Assembly (NCBI GenBank): GCA_013152205.1
Contig: JAADGV010000054.1
Span: 124,001 to 188,000 of the forward strand
DNA length: 64,000 bases
Direction: 5' to 3'
DNA from: Planctomycetota bacterium
GTDB taxonomy: Bacteria; Planctomycetota; Planctomycetia; Pirellulales; Lacipirellulaceae
A model generated the notes under the pieces. The model did not search any database. It had not been told where the DNA came from and was given only the letters and a program-made list of their open reading frames with translations. The position numbers and the translations under genes are program-made. The stretch's first letter is position 1. Every line of letters begins with the position of its first letter. Shown in pieces: positions 36,680 through 45,427 of this stretch.

Positions 36680-37810
36680 ATGCTGACTGAAAGTTCCCGC
36701 CAACAAGATTTCCCTTCTCTCGCAGGAAAGGTCTATCTCAACACCGCCGCCGAAGGAATTCCTCCGCGGCAAGTCATTGATGCGCTGAGTCAGTATGCTG
36801 GCGATAAAACACTAGGAATGGACGGGCGAGCGCTGCACGAAGCTCGCTGGAGGTCGGTCAGAGAACGCACCGCGATTGCCTATGGGCTCTCGCCCGAGGA
36901 AATCGGCATCTGCTCCTGTTCCTCCGAGGCCTACAACTTGGCCGCACTGGCCTTGCAACTACGCGAAGGCGACGAAGTTGTTATCAACGATCTCGATTTC
37001 CCCGCAGGCGCCACTCCCTGGCTACAACCATCGTGTCCTGCAACGGTAAAAATATGGCGCAGCCGCGAGGGCGCACTGCGTGTGGACGATTTGATTCCGC
37101 TGCTAAGCCCCAAAACCCGCTTGGTTACCGTCTCTTTGGTCAGTTTTTTCAACGGCTACAAAATTCCGCTCCCTGCGATCACCGAAGCCATACGTAAACA
37201 TTCCTCCTCGCTCATCGCACTGGATGTCACCCAAGCCTTGGGACGTATCCCGCTTGACCTGACCGACGTCGATCTAATTGTCAGCTCAACCCACAAGTGG
37301 ATTCTCGCTAGCCACGGCGGCGGGTTGGTTGGCGTGCCTGCCAGGGTAAACGAAAAATGGACCGTACCTGCCGGCGGCTGGTTCAACCTAGAAAACGCCT
37401 TTGAAGCCGATCGCTTCGAGCAGACCAAGACAAAGCCTGGCGCTGCAAGTTTCTCGGTCGGCATGCCGAACTACCCGGCCATCTATGCCATCGACGCTGG
37501 CTTGAAATACAATCAGGCGGTGGGAGTTGAAGCCATCGACGAACATTGCCGTCCGATGATCCAATTCTTGCTGGACGAATTACAGCAAATGCCCGTCGAA
37601 ATGCTAACCCCCACCGAGCCAGAAAGCTTGGCCGGAATCGTCGCTTGGCGGCATCCTAAGGCCGAATTCCTGTACAACACGCTGCACGAGCAGAATATCC
37701 ATGTCATGTATCATTCAGGTCGTCTCCGCGTAGCCGTTCATGGCTACAATACCGAGCAAGACATCCGGCGGCTTGTGCAGTCGTTGCATGACGCACTGAA
37801 GCAAATTTGA
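36680..37810 (+). CDS. Class V aminotransferase (PLP-dependent)
   Basis: The 376-residue product shows the class V pattern: VYLNTAAEGIPP at the N-terminus, EEIGICSCSSEAYNLAALAL, SLVSFFNGYKIPL, IALDVTQALGRIPLDL and the PLP-binding lysine in SSTHKWILA (Lys206). The C-terminus has HNYG-type elements (RLRVAVHGYNTEQDI). Members include cysteine desulfurase-like enzymes, kynureninase-like enzymes and transaminases; the lack of a reactive-Cys loop argues against desulfurase. It follows the oxidoreductase by 15 bp, so both probably act on one pathway. Confidence 0.88.
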   Translation: MLTESSRQQDFPSLAGKVYLNTAAEGIPPRQVIDALSQYAGDKTLGMDGRALHEARWRSVRERTAIAYGLSPEEIGICSCSSEAYNLAALALQLREGDEVVINDLDFPAGATPWLQPSCPATVKIWRSREGALRVDDLIPLLSPKTRLVTVSLVSFFNGYKIPLPAITEAIRKHSSSLIALDVTQALGRIPLDLTDVDLIVSSTHKWILASHGGGLVGVPARVNEKWTVPAGGWFNLENAFEADRFEQTKTKPGAASFSVGMPNYPAIYAIDAGLKYNQAVGVEAIDEHCRPMIQFLLDELQQMPVEMLTPTEPESLAGIVAWRHPKAEFLYNTLHEQNIHVMYHSGRLRVAVHGYNTEQDIRRLVQSLHDALKQI

Positions 37811-37849
37811 ACTAACAATTAGACGAGTTGCCAAAGGCGAGACAATTCC

Positions 37850-39424
37850 ATGGACGAACCGATTCATTTTATTTCCAACTTTTCTACCCTCGACTGGGTA
37901 ATTGTTTCTGCCTATCTCGCAGGAACAGTCGCAATTGGCCTCTATGCCAACCGGTATATCAAAGATATGGCCGACTACATCGTGGCAGGTCGTTCGCTCA
38001 ATTCCTACATCTCGGTCGCCTCGATGCTCGGTTCAGAGATCGGCTTGGTCACCGTCATGTACACAGCCCAAAAAGGATACACGGGCGGGTTTGCCGCCTT
38101 CCATATCGGCTTGGTCGCGGGCGTGTCATGCTTTCTGATTGGTCTGACCGGCTTCATTGTCGTCCCGCTTCGCCGAACGGGAGTGATGACCATCCCCGAA
38201 TTCTACGGCAAACGATTTGGTACCGGCGTCCGCGTCTACGGGGGCATCATACTTGCCCTAGCGGGTATCTTGAACATGGGCGTCTACTTGAAGGCAGGCG
38301 GGATATTCGTCACCTCGCTCACCGGAATGACCGATCCCAACGCAGTGAACATCGTGATGACCATTCTCATCTCGTTGGTGTTAGCCTACACCATCCTCGG
38401 GGGAATGGTTTCGGTGGTGATCACCGATTACATTCAGTTTGTCGTTCTTTCGTTCGGCATGATCTTTATGTGCCTGTTCTGTGTAACCCATTTTGGCTGG
38501 GAGAACATTGTGGAAACCGTCAAACAAATCCACGGCCCTGCTGGCTTCGATCCACTCCATCAATCCGGGTTTGGCTTGTCCTACGTGGTCTGGATGATTC
38601 TTACTTTTGGGTTAATCTCGTGCGCCGTTTGGCCAACCGCCATCATGCGTGTCTGTTCTGCAAAAGATACACAAGTCGTCAAGAAACTCTACCGTTGGTC
38701 GTCGATTGGATTCATGACTCGTTTTATCATTCCTCAATTTTTGGGCATCTGTGCGCTCACCTTCCTTTGGCAACAAGCGGGCGCAGGCAGCGCCTACTTC
38801 ACGGCGGATGGCGCGTTGATCGACAACCCCGAAGAAACTTTGCGTGCCATGCCGATTTTGTTGAGTCAGATTCTTCCCACGGGGCTGATCGGCCTTGTCG
38901 CGGCAGGAATGCTGGCTGCCTTCATGTCGACCCACGATAGCTATCTACTCTGTTGGGCGTCAGTGATTGTCGAAGATGTGGTAAACCCCGTAGCAGGAGG
39001 CAACCTCTCAACAAAGGTAAGGCTGATACTCGCCCGATCTTTTATCTTTCTCACCGGAGCTTTCTTGCTCGTCTGGAGTATCTGGTATCCAATGGGCCAA
39101 GATATGCTCGACTACCTCGCGGTCACTGGGGCCGTGTACTTTACCGGAGCCTTTGCCGTGCTACTGTTTGGCCTCTATTGGCGCAAGGCAAGTCGAATAG
39201 GGGCTTATGCGGCGTTGACGGCAGGTGTTGCTGCGCTGACTGGCTTAACTCCGGTTCGAGACGCTTTGTACCTCACTGAAGAAAATCTCGGTTTCGAACT
39301 TACTGGAACGCATGTCGGTCTGACAACGACCGTGCTCGCACTCGTCTTAATGGTTGTCTGCTCGTTGCTGTTTCCCGACGGGGGAAACGAACCATCTAAT
39401 AAAGCCAATAGCGAAGGGAATTGA
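37850..39424 (+). CDS. Sodium:solute symporter (SSS) family transporter
   Basis: The 524-residue protein has about 13 predicted membrane segments. Typical SSS features are the N-terminal WVIVSAYLAGTVAIGLYA, DYIVAGRSLNSYISVASMLGSEIG, GGMVSVVITDYIQFVVL and the later LIGLVAAGMLAAFMSTHDSYLL. It would import an organic solute with sodium across the inner membrane. The gene is 39 bp after the aminotransferase and 2 bp before a 53-codon membrane ORF, as seen for SSS transporters with a small partner. The substrate is unknown. Confidence 0.92.
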   Translation: MDEPIHFISNFSTLDWVIVSAYLAGTVAIGLYANRYIKDMADYIVAGRSLNSYISVASMLGSEIGLVTVMYTAQKGYTGGFAAFHIGLVAGVSCFLIGLTGFIVVPLRRTGVMTIPEFYGKRFGTGVRVYGGIILALAGILNMGVYLKAGGIFVTSLTGMTDPNAVNIVMTILISLVLAYTILGGMVSVVITDYIQFVVLSFGMIFMCLFCVTHFGWENIVETVKQIHGPAGFDPLHQSGFGLSYVVWMILTFGLISCAVWPTAIMRVCSAKDTQVVKKLYRWSSIGFMTRFIIPQFLGICALTFLWQQAGAGSAYFTADGALIDNPEETLRAMPILLSQILPTGLIGLVAAGMLAAFMSTHDSYLLCWASVIVEDVVNPVAGGNLSTKVRLILARSFIFLTGAFLLVWSIWYPMGQDMLDYLAVTGAVYFTGAFAVLLFGLYWRKASRIGAYAALTAGVAALTGLTPVRDALYLTEENLGFELTGTHVGLTTTVLALVLMVVCSLLFPDGGNEPSNKANSEGN

Positions 39425-39426
39425 AT

Positions 39427-39588
39427 ATGGATGCTTGGGTAACTTTCTGGGGCTGGGTACTCGTTATCGTCTTGCTGGTATATGCCGGCTTGGCCGTGGC
39501 GATCACGATTGGCGGATTTTTTGACGTCAAAGAAATGCTAACCGCCATCGACGAACAACATCATACCGACGATCACGAAGAGGAATAA
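39427..39588 (+). CDS. Small membrane protein, probable symporter accessory subunit
   Basis: A 53-codon frame starts 2 bp after the symporter stop. The product has one hydrophobic helix (WVTFWGWVLVIVLLVYAGLA, about residues 4-23, extending to about 30) and an acidic, His-rich tail ending HHTDDHEEE. Its position and single helix match small accessory proteins that accompany some SSS transporters; sequence similarity to a named family was not established. The His/Asp tail could bind metal. It is too short for a standard ORF cutoff. Confidence 0.75.
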   Translation: MDAWVTFWGWVLVIVLLVYAGLAVAITIGGFFDVKEMLTAIDEQHHTDDHEEE

Positions 39589-39623
39589 TCAGGCAAGCTG
39601 TTCAGTCACACGGGTTAAATAAA

Positions 39624-40613
39624 GTGTCAATAATAAACAAAACGCCAACATCGCCCATTGCCGATACTCCGATCACACGCCGAAACTGGCTGGCAAATGC
39701 GGCAGGCACCGCAGCTGCCACGACGTTAATGAGTTCCGTACCACTTTCCCAAACCAAAGGTGCCAAGCCCGATATGGACAAACACCCCTGGATCGACGCG
39801 CATAGCCATGTCTGGACGCACGAAGTCGACAAGTATCCGCTGGCCAATGGTTACACAGTTAAAGATCTCCAACCACCGTTTACCGAGAAAGAACTACTCG
39901 AAGTTGCGAATGCAAGCGGTGTCGGCCGCGTGGTCCTGATTCACCACCACCCGTTTTATGGATGGGACAGCTCCTATATGCTCGACGTCGCTGCACGGAT
40001 GCCAGAGACTTTTCGTGTAGTTGGTACGGTCGACAATCTGACCGAAAATCCAGGCGAGCAAATGCGCAGCTTGCTCAAGCAGCATGTCACCGGCTTCCGC
40101 ATCACCTCAGGCATTCACAAGAAGAAATGGCTAGCCGGTGGGATGGACGAAATGTGGCGTATGGCTGCTGAGACCCGCCAGAGCATCTGCTGTTTGATCA
40201 ATCCCGACGAAATTGAACAGATCGACGCCATGTGCGTCAAACATCCCGAGACGCCCGTGGTCATCGACCACTTCGCCCGTGTTGGCGTCGATGGCCAGTT
40301 TCGCGATGCCGACGTCCAGGCCCTTTGTGGGCTCGCGCGGCACAAACACATGGTGCTAAAAATCTCGGCTTACTACGCGCTAGGAAAAAAGAAACCACCG
40401 TATACCGATCTGGTGCCGAGGATCCGCCAAGCATTCGACGCCTACGGTCCAGAGCGGCTCATGTGGGCCAGCGATTCGCCTTATCAACTCGGCGGCGATA
40501 ATACCTACGAAGACTCGATTGCCCTGGTGCGAGACCGTATTGATTTCCTATCCGACAGCGACCGCGAATGGCTGTTGCGGAAAACCGCTGAAAGAGTCTT
40601 CTTTTATGTTTAG
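39624..40613 (+). CDS. Amidohydrolase family protein with Tat signal
   Basis: The GTG start at 39624 gives 329 residues. The N-terminus has a twin-arginine motif (TRRNWLANAAGTAAATTLM), pointing to Tat export. The mature part is a TIM-barrel amidohydrolase 2: WIDAHSHVW (metal-binding HxH), VVLIHHHP, VIDHFARVG and the late catalytic Asp in MWASDSPYQ. Such enzymes hydrolyse lactones (for example sugar lactones) or decarboxylate aromatic acids. Next to an aldose-type dehydrogenase and a transporter, a lactonase role is the more natural guess. Confidence 0.87.
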   Translation: MSIINKTPTSPIADTPITRRNWLANAAGTAAATTLMSSVPLSQTKGAKPDMDKHPWIDAHSHVWTHEVDKYPLANGYTVKDLQPPFTEKELLEVANASGVGRVVLIHHHPFYGWDSSYMLDVAARMPETFRVVGTVDNLTENPGEQMRSLLKQHVTGFRITSGIHKKKWLAGGMDEMWRMAAETRQSICCLINPDEIEQIDAMCVKHPETPVVIDHFARVGVDGQFRDADVQALCGLARHKHMVLKISAYYALGKKKPPYTDLVPRIRQAFDAYGPERLMWASDSPYQLGGDNTYEDSIALVRDRIDFLSDSDREWLLRKTAERVFFYV

Positions 40614-40618
40614 GATAG

Positions 40619-40673
40619 TAGCCGCAAGCGGAAGCTGCGGTCGAGCCTGAAAAACCGCGGCTTCCACCTGCAA
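40619..40673. repeat. TAGCCGCAAGCGGAAGC palindromic repeat, copy 3
   Basis: TAGCCGCAAGCGGAAGCTGC is followed by GTCGAGCCTGAAAAACC and GCGGCTTCCACCTGC. CGAGCCTGAAAAA is the complement of the loop segment in the 11.2-kb copy, showing that the copies sit in either orientation. Confidence 0.6.
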
Positions 40674-40812
40674 CTACTGAGAAAAAACTGTTGCTTACAA
40701 ACTAAGCCCAAGGTAGCATCAGTCGACTAGAGTTGTAACATCCTGCATCCATATCTCGGCATTTGCCGACCGAATCAATAATTTCTGATCGTTCACTCGG
40801 AGGCTATCGACG

Positions 40813-42174
40813 ATGAAAACGCGACGCGAGTTCCTCAAACATTCAGCCACAACTGGGGCTTTGATTTCCACGCCATATATCTGGACGAGTTCCTACGCCC
40901 GAGCACACGACCTCAATAGCAAACTGAAGGTCGCAGCCATCGGTGTTGGTGGAAGCCGAGGCCGCTACAACCAAGGTGGCCATATTGCCCGTCGAGCCGC
41001 CGAGTTGGGCACAATGGTTGCCGTCTGCGATGTCGACGATCTACACACCGCCGAATTCAATAACGACCTTGGCGGCAAGCTCAACATGTATCGCGACTAT
41101 CGCGAACTGCTAGAGAAAGAAAAGCCCGAGGTTGTGACCGTTGGTACTCCAGACCATTGGCATGTGCCAATTTCGATTGCTGCCTTGCGTGCCGGTGCCG
41201 ATGTCTATTGCGAAAAACCGCTGACGCTGACCATCCAAGAAGGCATCGACATCAGCAAAGTTGTCGAAGAGACGGGCCGCGTTTTCCAGGTGGGTACTCA
41301 GCAACGTAGCAGCAATGAGAATCGTTTCCTCAAAGCAATCGCCATCGTTCAAAGCGGTCGCCTAGGTAAAAACGTCAACGCCTATGTCGCTATCGGTGGT
41401 GCGCCCGGCGAAGGGCCATTCCAGTCAACGGCGGTTCCTGAAGGACTCGATTGGGAAATGTGGGTTGGCCCAGCTCCGGCAGCTGAATACTCAGAGGAGC
41501 GCCGCAAGATGTTCCGGTGGTGGTACGAGTATTCCGGCGGCAAGATGACCGACTGGGGGGCCCATCACATCGATATCGCCCAATGGGCCCTTGGTCACGA
41601 TCACTCCGGCCCCGTTGAGGTTTCTGCCTCCGGCAAGTTTCCACCCATCGTGCCAGACCACTTCAATTGGGACGCCTACCTTGACGGAGATATCTCGTTG
41701 CCCAGTGGCTATAACACTGTCACCGAGTTCAGTATCGACCTCAAGTATGAGAATGGTGCCGTCATGAGTGTCAACAGCCACTACAAACGTGAAGGCGGCA
41801 TTGACTTTGAAAACGGAATCTTATTCGAGGGCGACGCGGGCCGAATCTTTGTCAACCGAGGCAAACTCGAAGGTAAGCCCGTAGATAACCTTAGCGAAAA
41901 AGACAACGCCGAACTCGAAACGCGGATTACCAAACTCTACAAAGGCAAAAAACCAGGCCACCACATGCGGAACTTTTTCGAGTGTATCGAAGACCGCGAG
42001 CAGCCGATTTCCGATGTTTTTACCCACCATCGAACAATGACATCCTGTCACCTGTGCAATATCGCACTGATGTTAGGACGCGATCTGAAATGGGATCCAA
42101 AGCAGCAAACCTTTGTCGGCGACGACCAAGCCAATGCGCTGAAGTCTCGCAAGAGCCGCGAGGTAAAGGCCTAG
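40813..42174 (+). CDS. Gfo/Idh/MocA family oxidoreductase with Tat signal
   Basis: The 453-residue product begins MKTRREFLKHSATTGALI, a twin-arginine signal of the type abundant in planctomycetes. After the signal comes the Rossmann segment KVAAIGVGGSRGRYNQGGH, AVCDVDD, VTVGTPDHWHVPI and EKPLTLT (about residue 138). The C-terminal half contains WWYEYSGGKMTDWGAHHIDIAQWALG, typical of exported Gfo/Idh/MocA proteins. Folding with a tightly bound cofactor before export is the usual explanation for the Tat signal. The substrate is unknown, probably a sugar or inositol-type compound. Confidence 0.91.
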   Translation: MKTRREFLKHSATTGALISTPYIWTSSYARAHDLNSKLKVAAIGVGGSRGRYNQGGHIARRAAELGTMVAVCDVDDLHTAEFNNDLGGKLNMYRDYRELLEKEKPEVVTVGTPDHWHVPISIAALRAGADVYCEKPLTLTIQEGIDISKVVEETGRVFQVGTQQRSSNENRFLKAIAIVQSGRLGKNVNAYVAIGGAPGEGPFQSTAVPEGLDWEMWVGPAPAAEYSEERRKMFRWWYEYSGGKMTDWGAHHIDIAQWALGHDHSGPVEVSASGKFPPIVPDHFNWDAYLDGDISLPSGYNTVTEFSIDLKYENGAVMSVNSHYKREGGIDFENGILFEGDAGRIFVNRGKLEGKPVDNLSEKDNAELETRITKLYKGKKPGHHMRNFFECIEDREQPISDVFTHHRTMTSCHLCNIALMLGRDLKWDPKQQTFVGDDQANALKSRKSREVKA

Positions 42175-42220
42175 TCACTGTTAGGGGAGAGAAACTGAAT
42201 ACCCCTTTTTTATGGTTCTT

Positions 42221-42605
42221 CAGGAATTTTAGTGGCTGAACATTCATCGAAGCAGCAAAGCTGCTTCTGCCCCAACGGGGCAAAACATCATAGCCTAGGG
42301 CAAGGCAAGCGAGCGTAGCGAGGCTTGCCGCCGCCCTAGGTATAAGTTTGTCTATAAGTCTTCGGCCGAGTTTGTAGCTCAGCCGATCAACGGCACGTAG
42401 CCGAGGCCGAAATTCATCCGCGGATTGATTTCGGCCTCGGCTACGCTCCGTTATTAAATTACGCCGTCCTCTCGGACGATTGTTTGGTTGCTTACTGCCC
42501 CGGGCGACGCCAACCTTTGCTGCGCTTCGGTTGGCTTTGCCCTGGGCTAACATATTTTGCCCCTTTCAGGGCATTTGTGGGTTCACCTGGCCACTAAAAT
42601 GCCTG
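42221..42605. mobile_element. 385-bp structured element with terminal inverted repeats, copy 1
   Basis: The ends CAGGAATTTTAGTGGC (42221-42236) and GCCACTAAAATGCCTG (42590-42605) are inverted with one mismatch in 16. Inside are several strong stems, including CCTAGGGCAAGGCAAGC with its return arm GCTTGCCGCCGCCCTAGG, and GAAGCAGCAAAGCTGCTTC. A 19-bp direct repeat, CTGAATACCCCTTTTTTAT, lies at 42195-42213 and 42603-42621, resembling a long target duplication. No transposase is encoded. A diverged copy is at 51100-51478. The element fills most of the 548-bp gap before the sulfatase. Confidence 0.7.
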
Positions 42606-42722
42606 AATACCCCTTTTTTATTGATGTGTGCATCAGAAACTTTACTTGGTCCAAGCATTCACTCGCTAAATCCGGCACTCCCGTTGGTCGGCCTGTCGTT
42701 TTCTGGCGCATACATCAATAGT

Positions 42723-44207
42723 TCAGTGCATTCGTGGTACTCGCCGTTGATCTTTGAAATGTAGCTGCTTGATACCAGCCGGGGCTTGCTTCGCGTCGGC
42801 AATGCGGTCGTGGAGTTGCTTAGCCAATTTTTCTTTGACCGCCGCATGATCGGGGTTGTTTGCCAGATTTATCAATTCTTGGCTATCCGATTGATGATCG
42901 TAAAGCTCGGCACCGTCTGCCCCTTTCTCTCCCCACTCAGTATACCGGTAGCGTGGGGTGCGAATGCTGTAGCCAGGAGCAAATTGTACACATTGTGTAA
43001 AGGCCGACGTGCGGAGCGTAACCAGCGGGTCCTTTAAGGCGGGGGCCAGGCTGACCCCGGAGAGATACTCTGGAGCAGTCAAACCACACAATTCAGCAAG
43101 TGTGGGATAGAAGTCGACCATCTCTGCCGGAGTTTTCGCCACTTGATTCAATGCGGTGGTCCCTGGCCCGGCGATGATCAACGGCACACGAGCCGCATTC
43201 TCAAACAGCGTTAGCTTTTGCCAATGCCCATGCTCTCCCATGTGATAACCGTGGTCTGAGGTAAACACGACAATCGTATTTTTTGCGAGGCCTGTTTCGT
43301 CAAGCGCATCGAGAATTCTTCCCAGTTGTGCATCGGCAAAAGTAATCGAAGCATAGTAAGCCTGAATTGTTTGCCGAGCTAAATCCTCGGATAAATTAAC
43401 CTGGTCTTTTCGGCTGACCGATGTCCGCGCCGGTTTAGGCAACGTTTCGCGATATCCAGCAGGAATTTTTGGAATAACCAGCTTTTCTCGCGGGTACATA
43501 TCGAAATATTTCTTCGGCGCAACGTACGGTGTATGCGGCCGAAAGAGACCAACGGCTAGAAAGAACGGCTTATCCTTTTTCGCATCATGTTGCTTGAGTA
43601 GCTCGACAGCCTCGGTTGCCGCAATACCGTCGGTTTGCTCTCGATCCGTTCCTTCCGCTGCTAGCCAACTTAGCGTCCCCCCAAAGTATCCTGGTCTGAG
43701 GGAAAAGATTAAGTGCTCTTCATCCTTGTCTCGTCCGCGAGGGTTAATCGTGTGGTCCCAAGAATAGGGATCATCATGCCCGCCCGTGCCAATACGTCTG
43801 GGAACATCGTAGTGATAGACTTTTCCGATCCGGGTTGCAAAGTACCCCTGCTTACGAAACATCTGCGACATGGTCAAAACATTGGGCGTGTGCTCCCGGA
43901 TATAAACTCGATTGGTCTGAACCAATGTTTGGTCTGGATAGAGACCGGTCATAAACGACGCTCGACTAGGCCCACACAACGGATACTGGCAGCAGGCATT
44001 CTCGAAACGCACGCCACGCCGTGCCAACCGATCGATATTTGGCGATTGAACAAGCGGATGGCCGTAGCAAGCCAGGTCGCAGTTCAAGTCGTCACAGATT
44101 AGAAACAGCACATTGGGTTTCGCCTGAGCAGCTTCCTCGCCGCAGGCATCGTTGCTAAGCCAAACGCTAAGCAAACTGATAATCAACACTAGATGAATAC
44201 GTATCAT
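42723..44207 (-). CDS. Secreted sulfatase, iduronate-2-sulfatase-like
   Basis: I chose ATG 44207 (ribosome site GGGGAG) over an upstream start; the product has 494 residues. A signal peptide covers about 1-24. The alkaline-phosphatase/sulfatase fold shows NVLFLICDDLN (metal-binding Asp pair), the modification motif LCGPSRASFMTG (Cys78 becoming formylglycine), VVFTSDHGYHMGEHG and KLTLFENAARVPLI. It removes sulfate esters, probably from sulfated polysaccharides. It is convergent with the upstream group and has no maturase beside it. The substrate class is inferred from general resemblance. Confidence 0.92.
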   Translation of the reverse strand: MIRIHLVLIISLLSVWLSNDACGEEAAQAKPNVLFLICDDLNCDLACYGHPLVQSPNIDRLARRGVRFENACCQYPLCGPSRASFMTGLYPDQTLVQTNRVYIREHTPNVLTMSQMFRKQGYFATRIGKVYHYDVPRRIGTGGHDDPYSWDHTINPRGRDKDEEHLIFSLRPGYFGGTLSWLAAEGTDREQTDGIAATEAVELLKQHDAKKDKPFFLAVGLFRPHTPYVAPKKYFDMYPREKLVIPKIPAGYRETLPKPARTSVSRKDQVNLSEDLARQTIQAYYASITFADAQLGRILDALDETGLAKNTIVVFTSDHGYHMGEHGHWQKLTLFENAARVPLIIAGPGTTALNQVAKTPAEMVDFYPTLAELCGLTAPEYLSGVSLAPALKDPLVTLRTSAFTQCVQFAPGYSIRTPRYRYTEWGEKGADGAELYDHQSDSQELINLANNPDHAAVKEKLAKQLHDRIADAKQAPAGIKQLHFKDQRRVPRMH

Positions 44208-44468
44208 GCTAACTCCCCTGCGGTGCGAACGAGTCATACTAGCCCGACGAGCTAGTGCTGGTTTTGAAACAAGCCTAATATCTCTAGATCAGGTTGTCGC
44301 CTGCTTCCGGGTAGTTTACAAGAGGCAGGCAAACAACATCAAGTTGCAACTAGGCATCATTGTGCGTGATGATGTCGTACTGAAAATACGTTTGTCGACT
44401 GCTTGCAACAAGTAGCCTCTTCGTTGAGCGACTTAAAAAAAATATTCCCTCAGTCGTGGATGAAACGT

Positions 44469-44496
44469 TTGACATTCGGTGGTCGTGACATAGGTT
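44469..44496 (+). promoter_or_regulatory. Candidate promoter upstream of the c-di-GMP riboswitch
   Basis: A perfect TTGACA (44469-44474) is followed after 16 bp by TAGGTT. It would place the riboswitch in the transcript leader. The -10 is weak, so the call is tentative. Confidence 0.4.
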
Positions 44497-44654
44497 TCAT
44501 GTGGAGTCGGAACGACAGGTAGTCAGACGGCCCCAACGGTGAGCGCTGCAGGCGCCTACCAGCTAAGCTTCTCTTCTCCTTGATCAGTTCTGATTTCTCA
44601 CGGATGTCCTAGGTGAGAGCGGTGAAGCACCAATGAGCCTGCTGCGTCATCATC

Positions 44655-44738
44655 CTCGATAAAGGCAAACCGATCGTCAGGTCGGGGCGCAAAGCTTGGG
44701 GACGGCGACTTAAACATCGACGTTCGCCCGGTTGCCGA
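44655..44738 (+). promoter_or_regulatory. c-di-GMP-I (GEMM) riboswitch
   Basis: The aptamer pattern is clear. GGCAAACC (44663-44670) pairs through GGCAA with TTGCC (44731-44735). CCGATC-GTCA-GGTCGG forms the second stem. The conserved GGGGCGCAAAGC (44683-44694) follows, then a third stem GGCGA/TCGCC and CCCGGTTGCCG. These are the invariant blocks of the GEMM-I class, which binds cyclic di-GMP. It lies about 225 nt upstream of flp, so c-di-GMP probably controls the Tad pilus genes. No obvious terminator follows; the mechanism (translation or processing) is open. Confidence 0.85.
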
Positions 44739-44962
44739 AAGGATGCACGATTCGCGACGCAGCGAACCGCGGCCTTACGAGGTGATACGCACTTTTCGTG
44801 TTAGTTTTTCAGGTTTGAGTATTGCAACTTGCAGGTTCGTTCAGACGACTAGTCTGGGCCGTAATGCTTAAACCAAATACCGGGAGCAACACTTTTTCGC
44901 TCCTGACAACCTTGTAGGGTGTCGGCCCCTTGTGGGCGGACGCCGAGAACCGGAGGATTTCT

Positions 44963-45136
44963 ATGAAGAATCTCACTAAGAAGGTACAACGTTTCCTCGT
45001 CTCGGAAGATGGTCCCACCGCGGTGGAATACGCCGTTATGTTGGCGTTGATCGTGATTGTGTGTTTGACTGCGGTCCGTGCTATCGGCACGAACGCTGCC
45101 GTCAAGTTCCAAGAGGCTGCTACTGCCCTGGAATAA
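44963..45136 (+). CDS. flp: Flp/Fap-type pilin
   Basis: The 57-residue product starts at ATG 44963 with GGAGG at 44952-44956. The class IVb signal is SEDGPTAVEYAVMLALIVIVC: cleavage after Gly, Glu+5 and Tyr+6, then a hydrophobic helix, with a short tail FQEAATALE. It is the major subunit of the adhesive Tad pilus and would be cut by the CpaA-type peptidase encoded downstream. It follows the riboswitch and is closed by a strong terminator, which would favour a high pilin-to-machinery ratio. Confidence 0.93.
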   Translation: MKNLTKKVQRFLVSEDGPTAVEYAVMLALIVIVCLTAVRAIGTNAAVKFQEAATALE

Positions 45137-45235
45137 ACCACCGCTGGTATAAGTTGACACCCTATTTGGTTCTAGGGCCATCGGGCCATCAGACGGCTGG
45201 TCCCGCCCTAAAGCAAAGAATAGATGCGACTTTTG

Positions 45236-45271
45236 ATCCTCTCGGGGCACTTGCCCCGAGAGGATTTTTTT
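45236..45271 (+). terminator. Strong hairpin terminator after flp
   Basis: ATCCTCTCGGGGCA (45236-45249) pairs perfectly with TGCCCCGAGAGGAT (45252-45265), followed by a run of T to 45271. Partial read-through would let the assembly genes be expressed at a lower level than the pilin. Confidence 0.92.
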
Positions 45272-45427
45272 GGTGACGCTTGTAGGGATTAACGTGTTTG
45301 GACGATCGGCGAGAACCACGCGAGTTCTCGACTTGCTTCTGTAAAACGTAAGCTATGCTTCGTTAGTTGAGCCGAAGTACGGACTTAAATAACCGTTGTT
45401 GAAACGCTGAAAAGAAAGGCAAGAACC

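Larger units (their letters stand above)
44208..44962. other. 755-bp leader and promoter region of the Tad locus
   Basis: This region lies between the divergent sulfatase start and flp. It contains a candidate promoter (44469-44496), a c-di-GMP-I riboswitch (about 44655-44738) and, after it, several GC-rich stems (TTCGC/GCGAA near 44750, GGAGC/GCTCC near 44900) before the flp ribosome site. The remaining DNA shows no gene. Confidence 0.6.

Noticed and set aside
37828-38940. 370-codon frame overlapping the SSS transporter
   Set aside because: Out-of-frame shadow, His/Arg-rich, whereas the transporter frame has clear membrane segments and family motifs.
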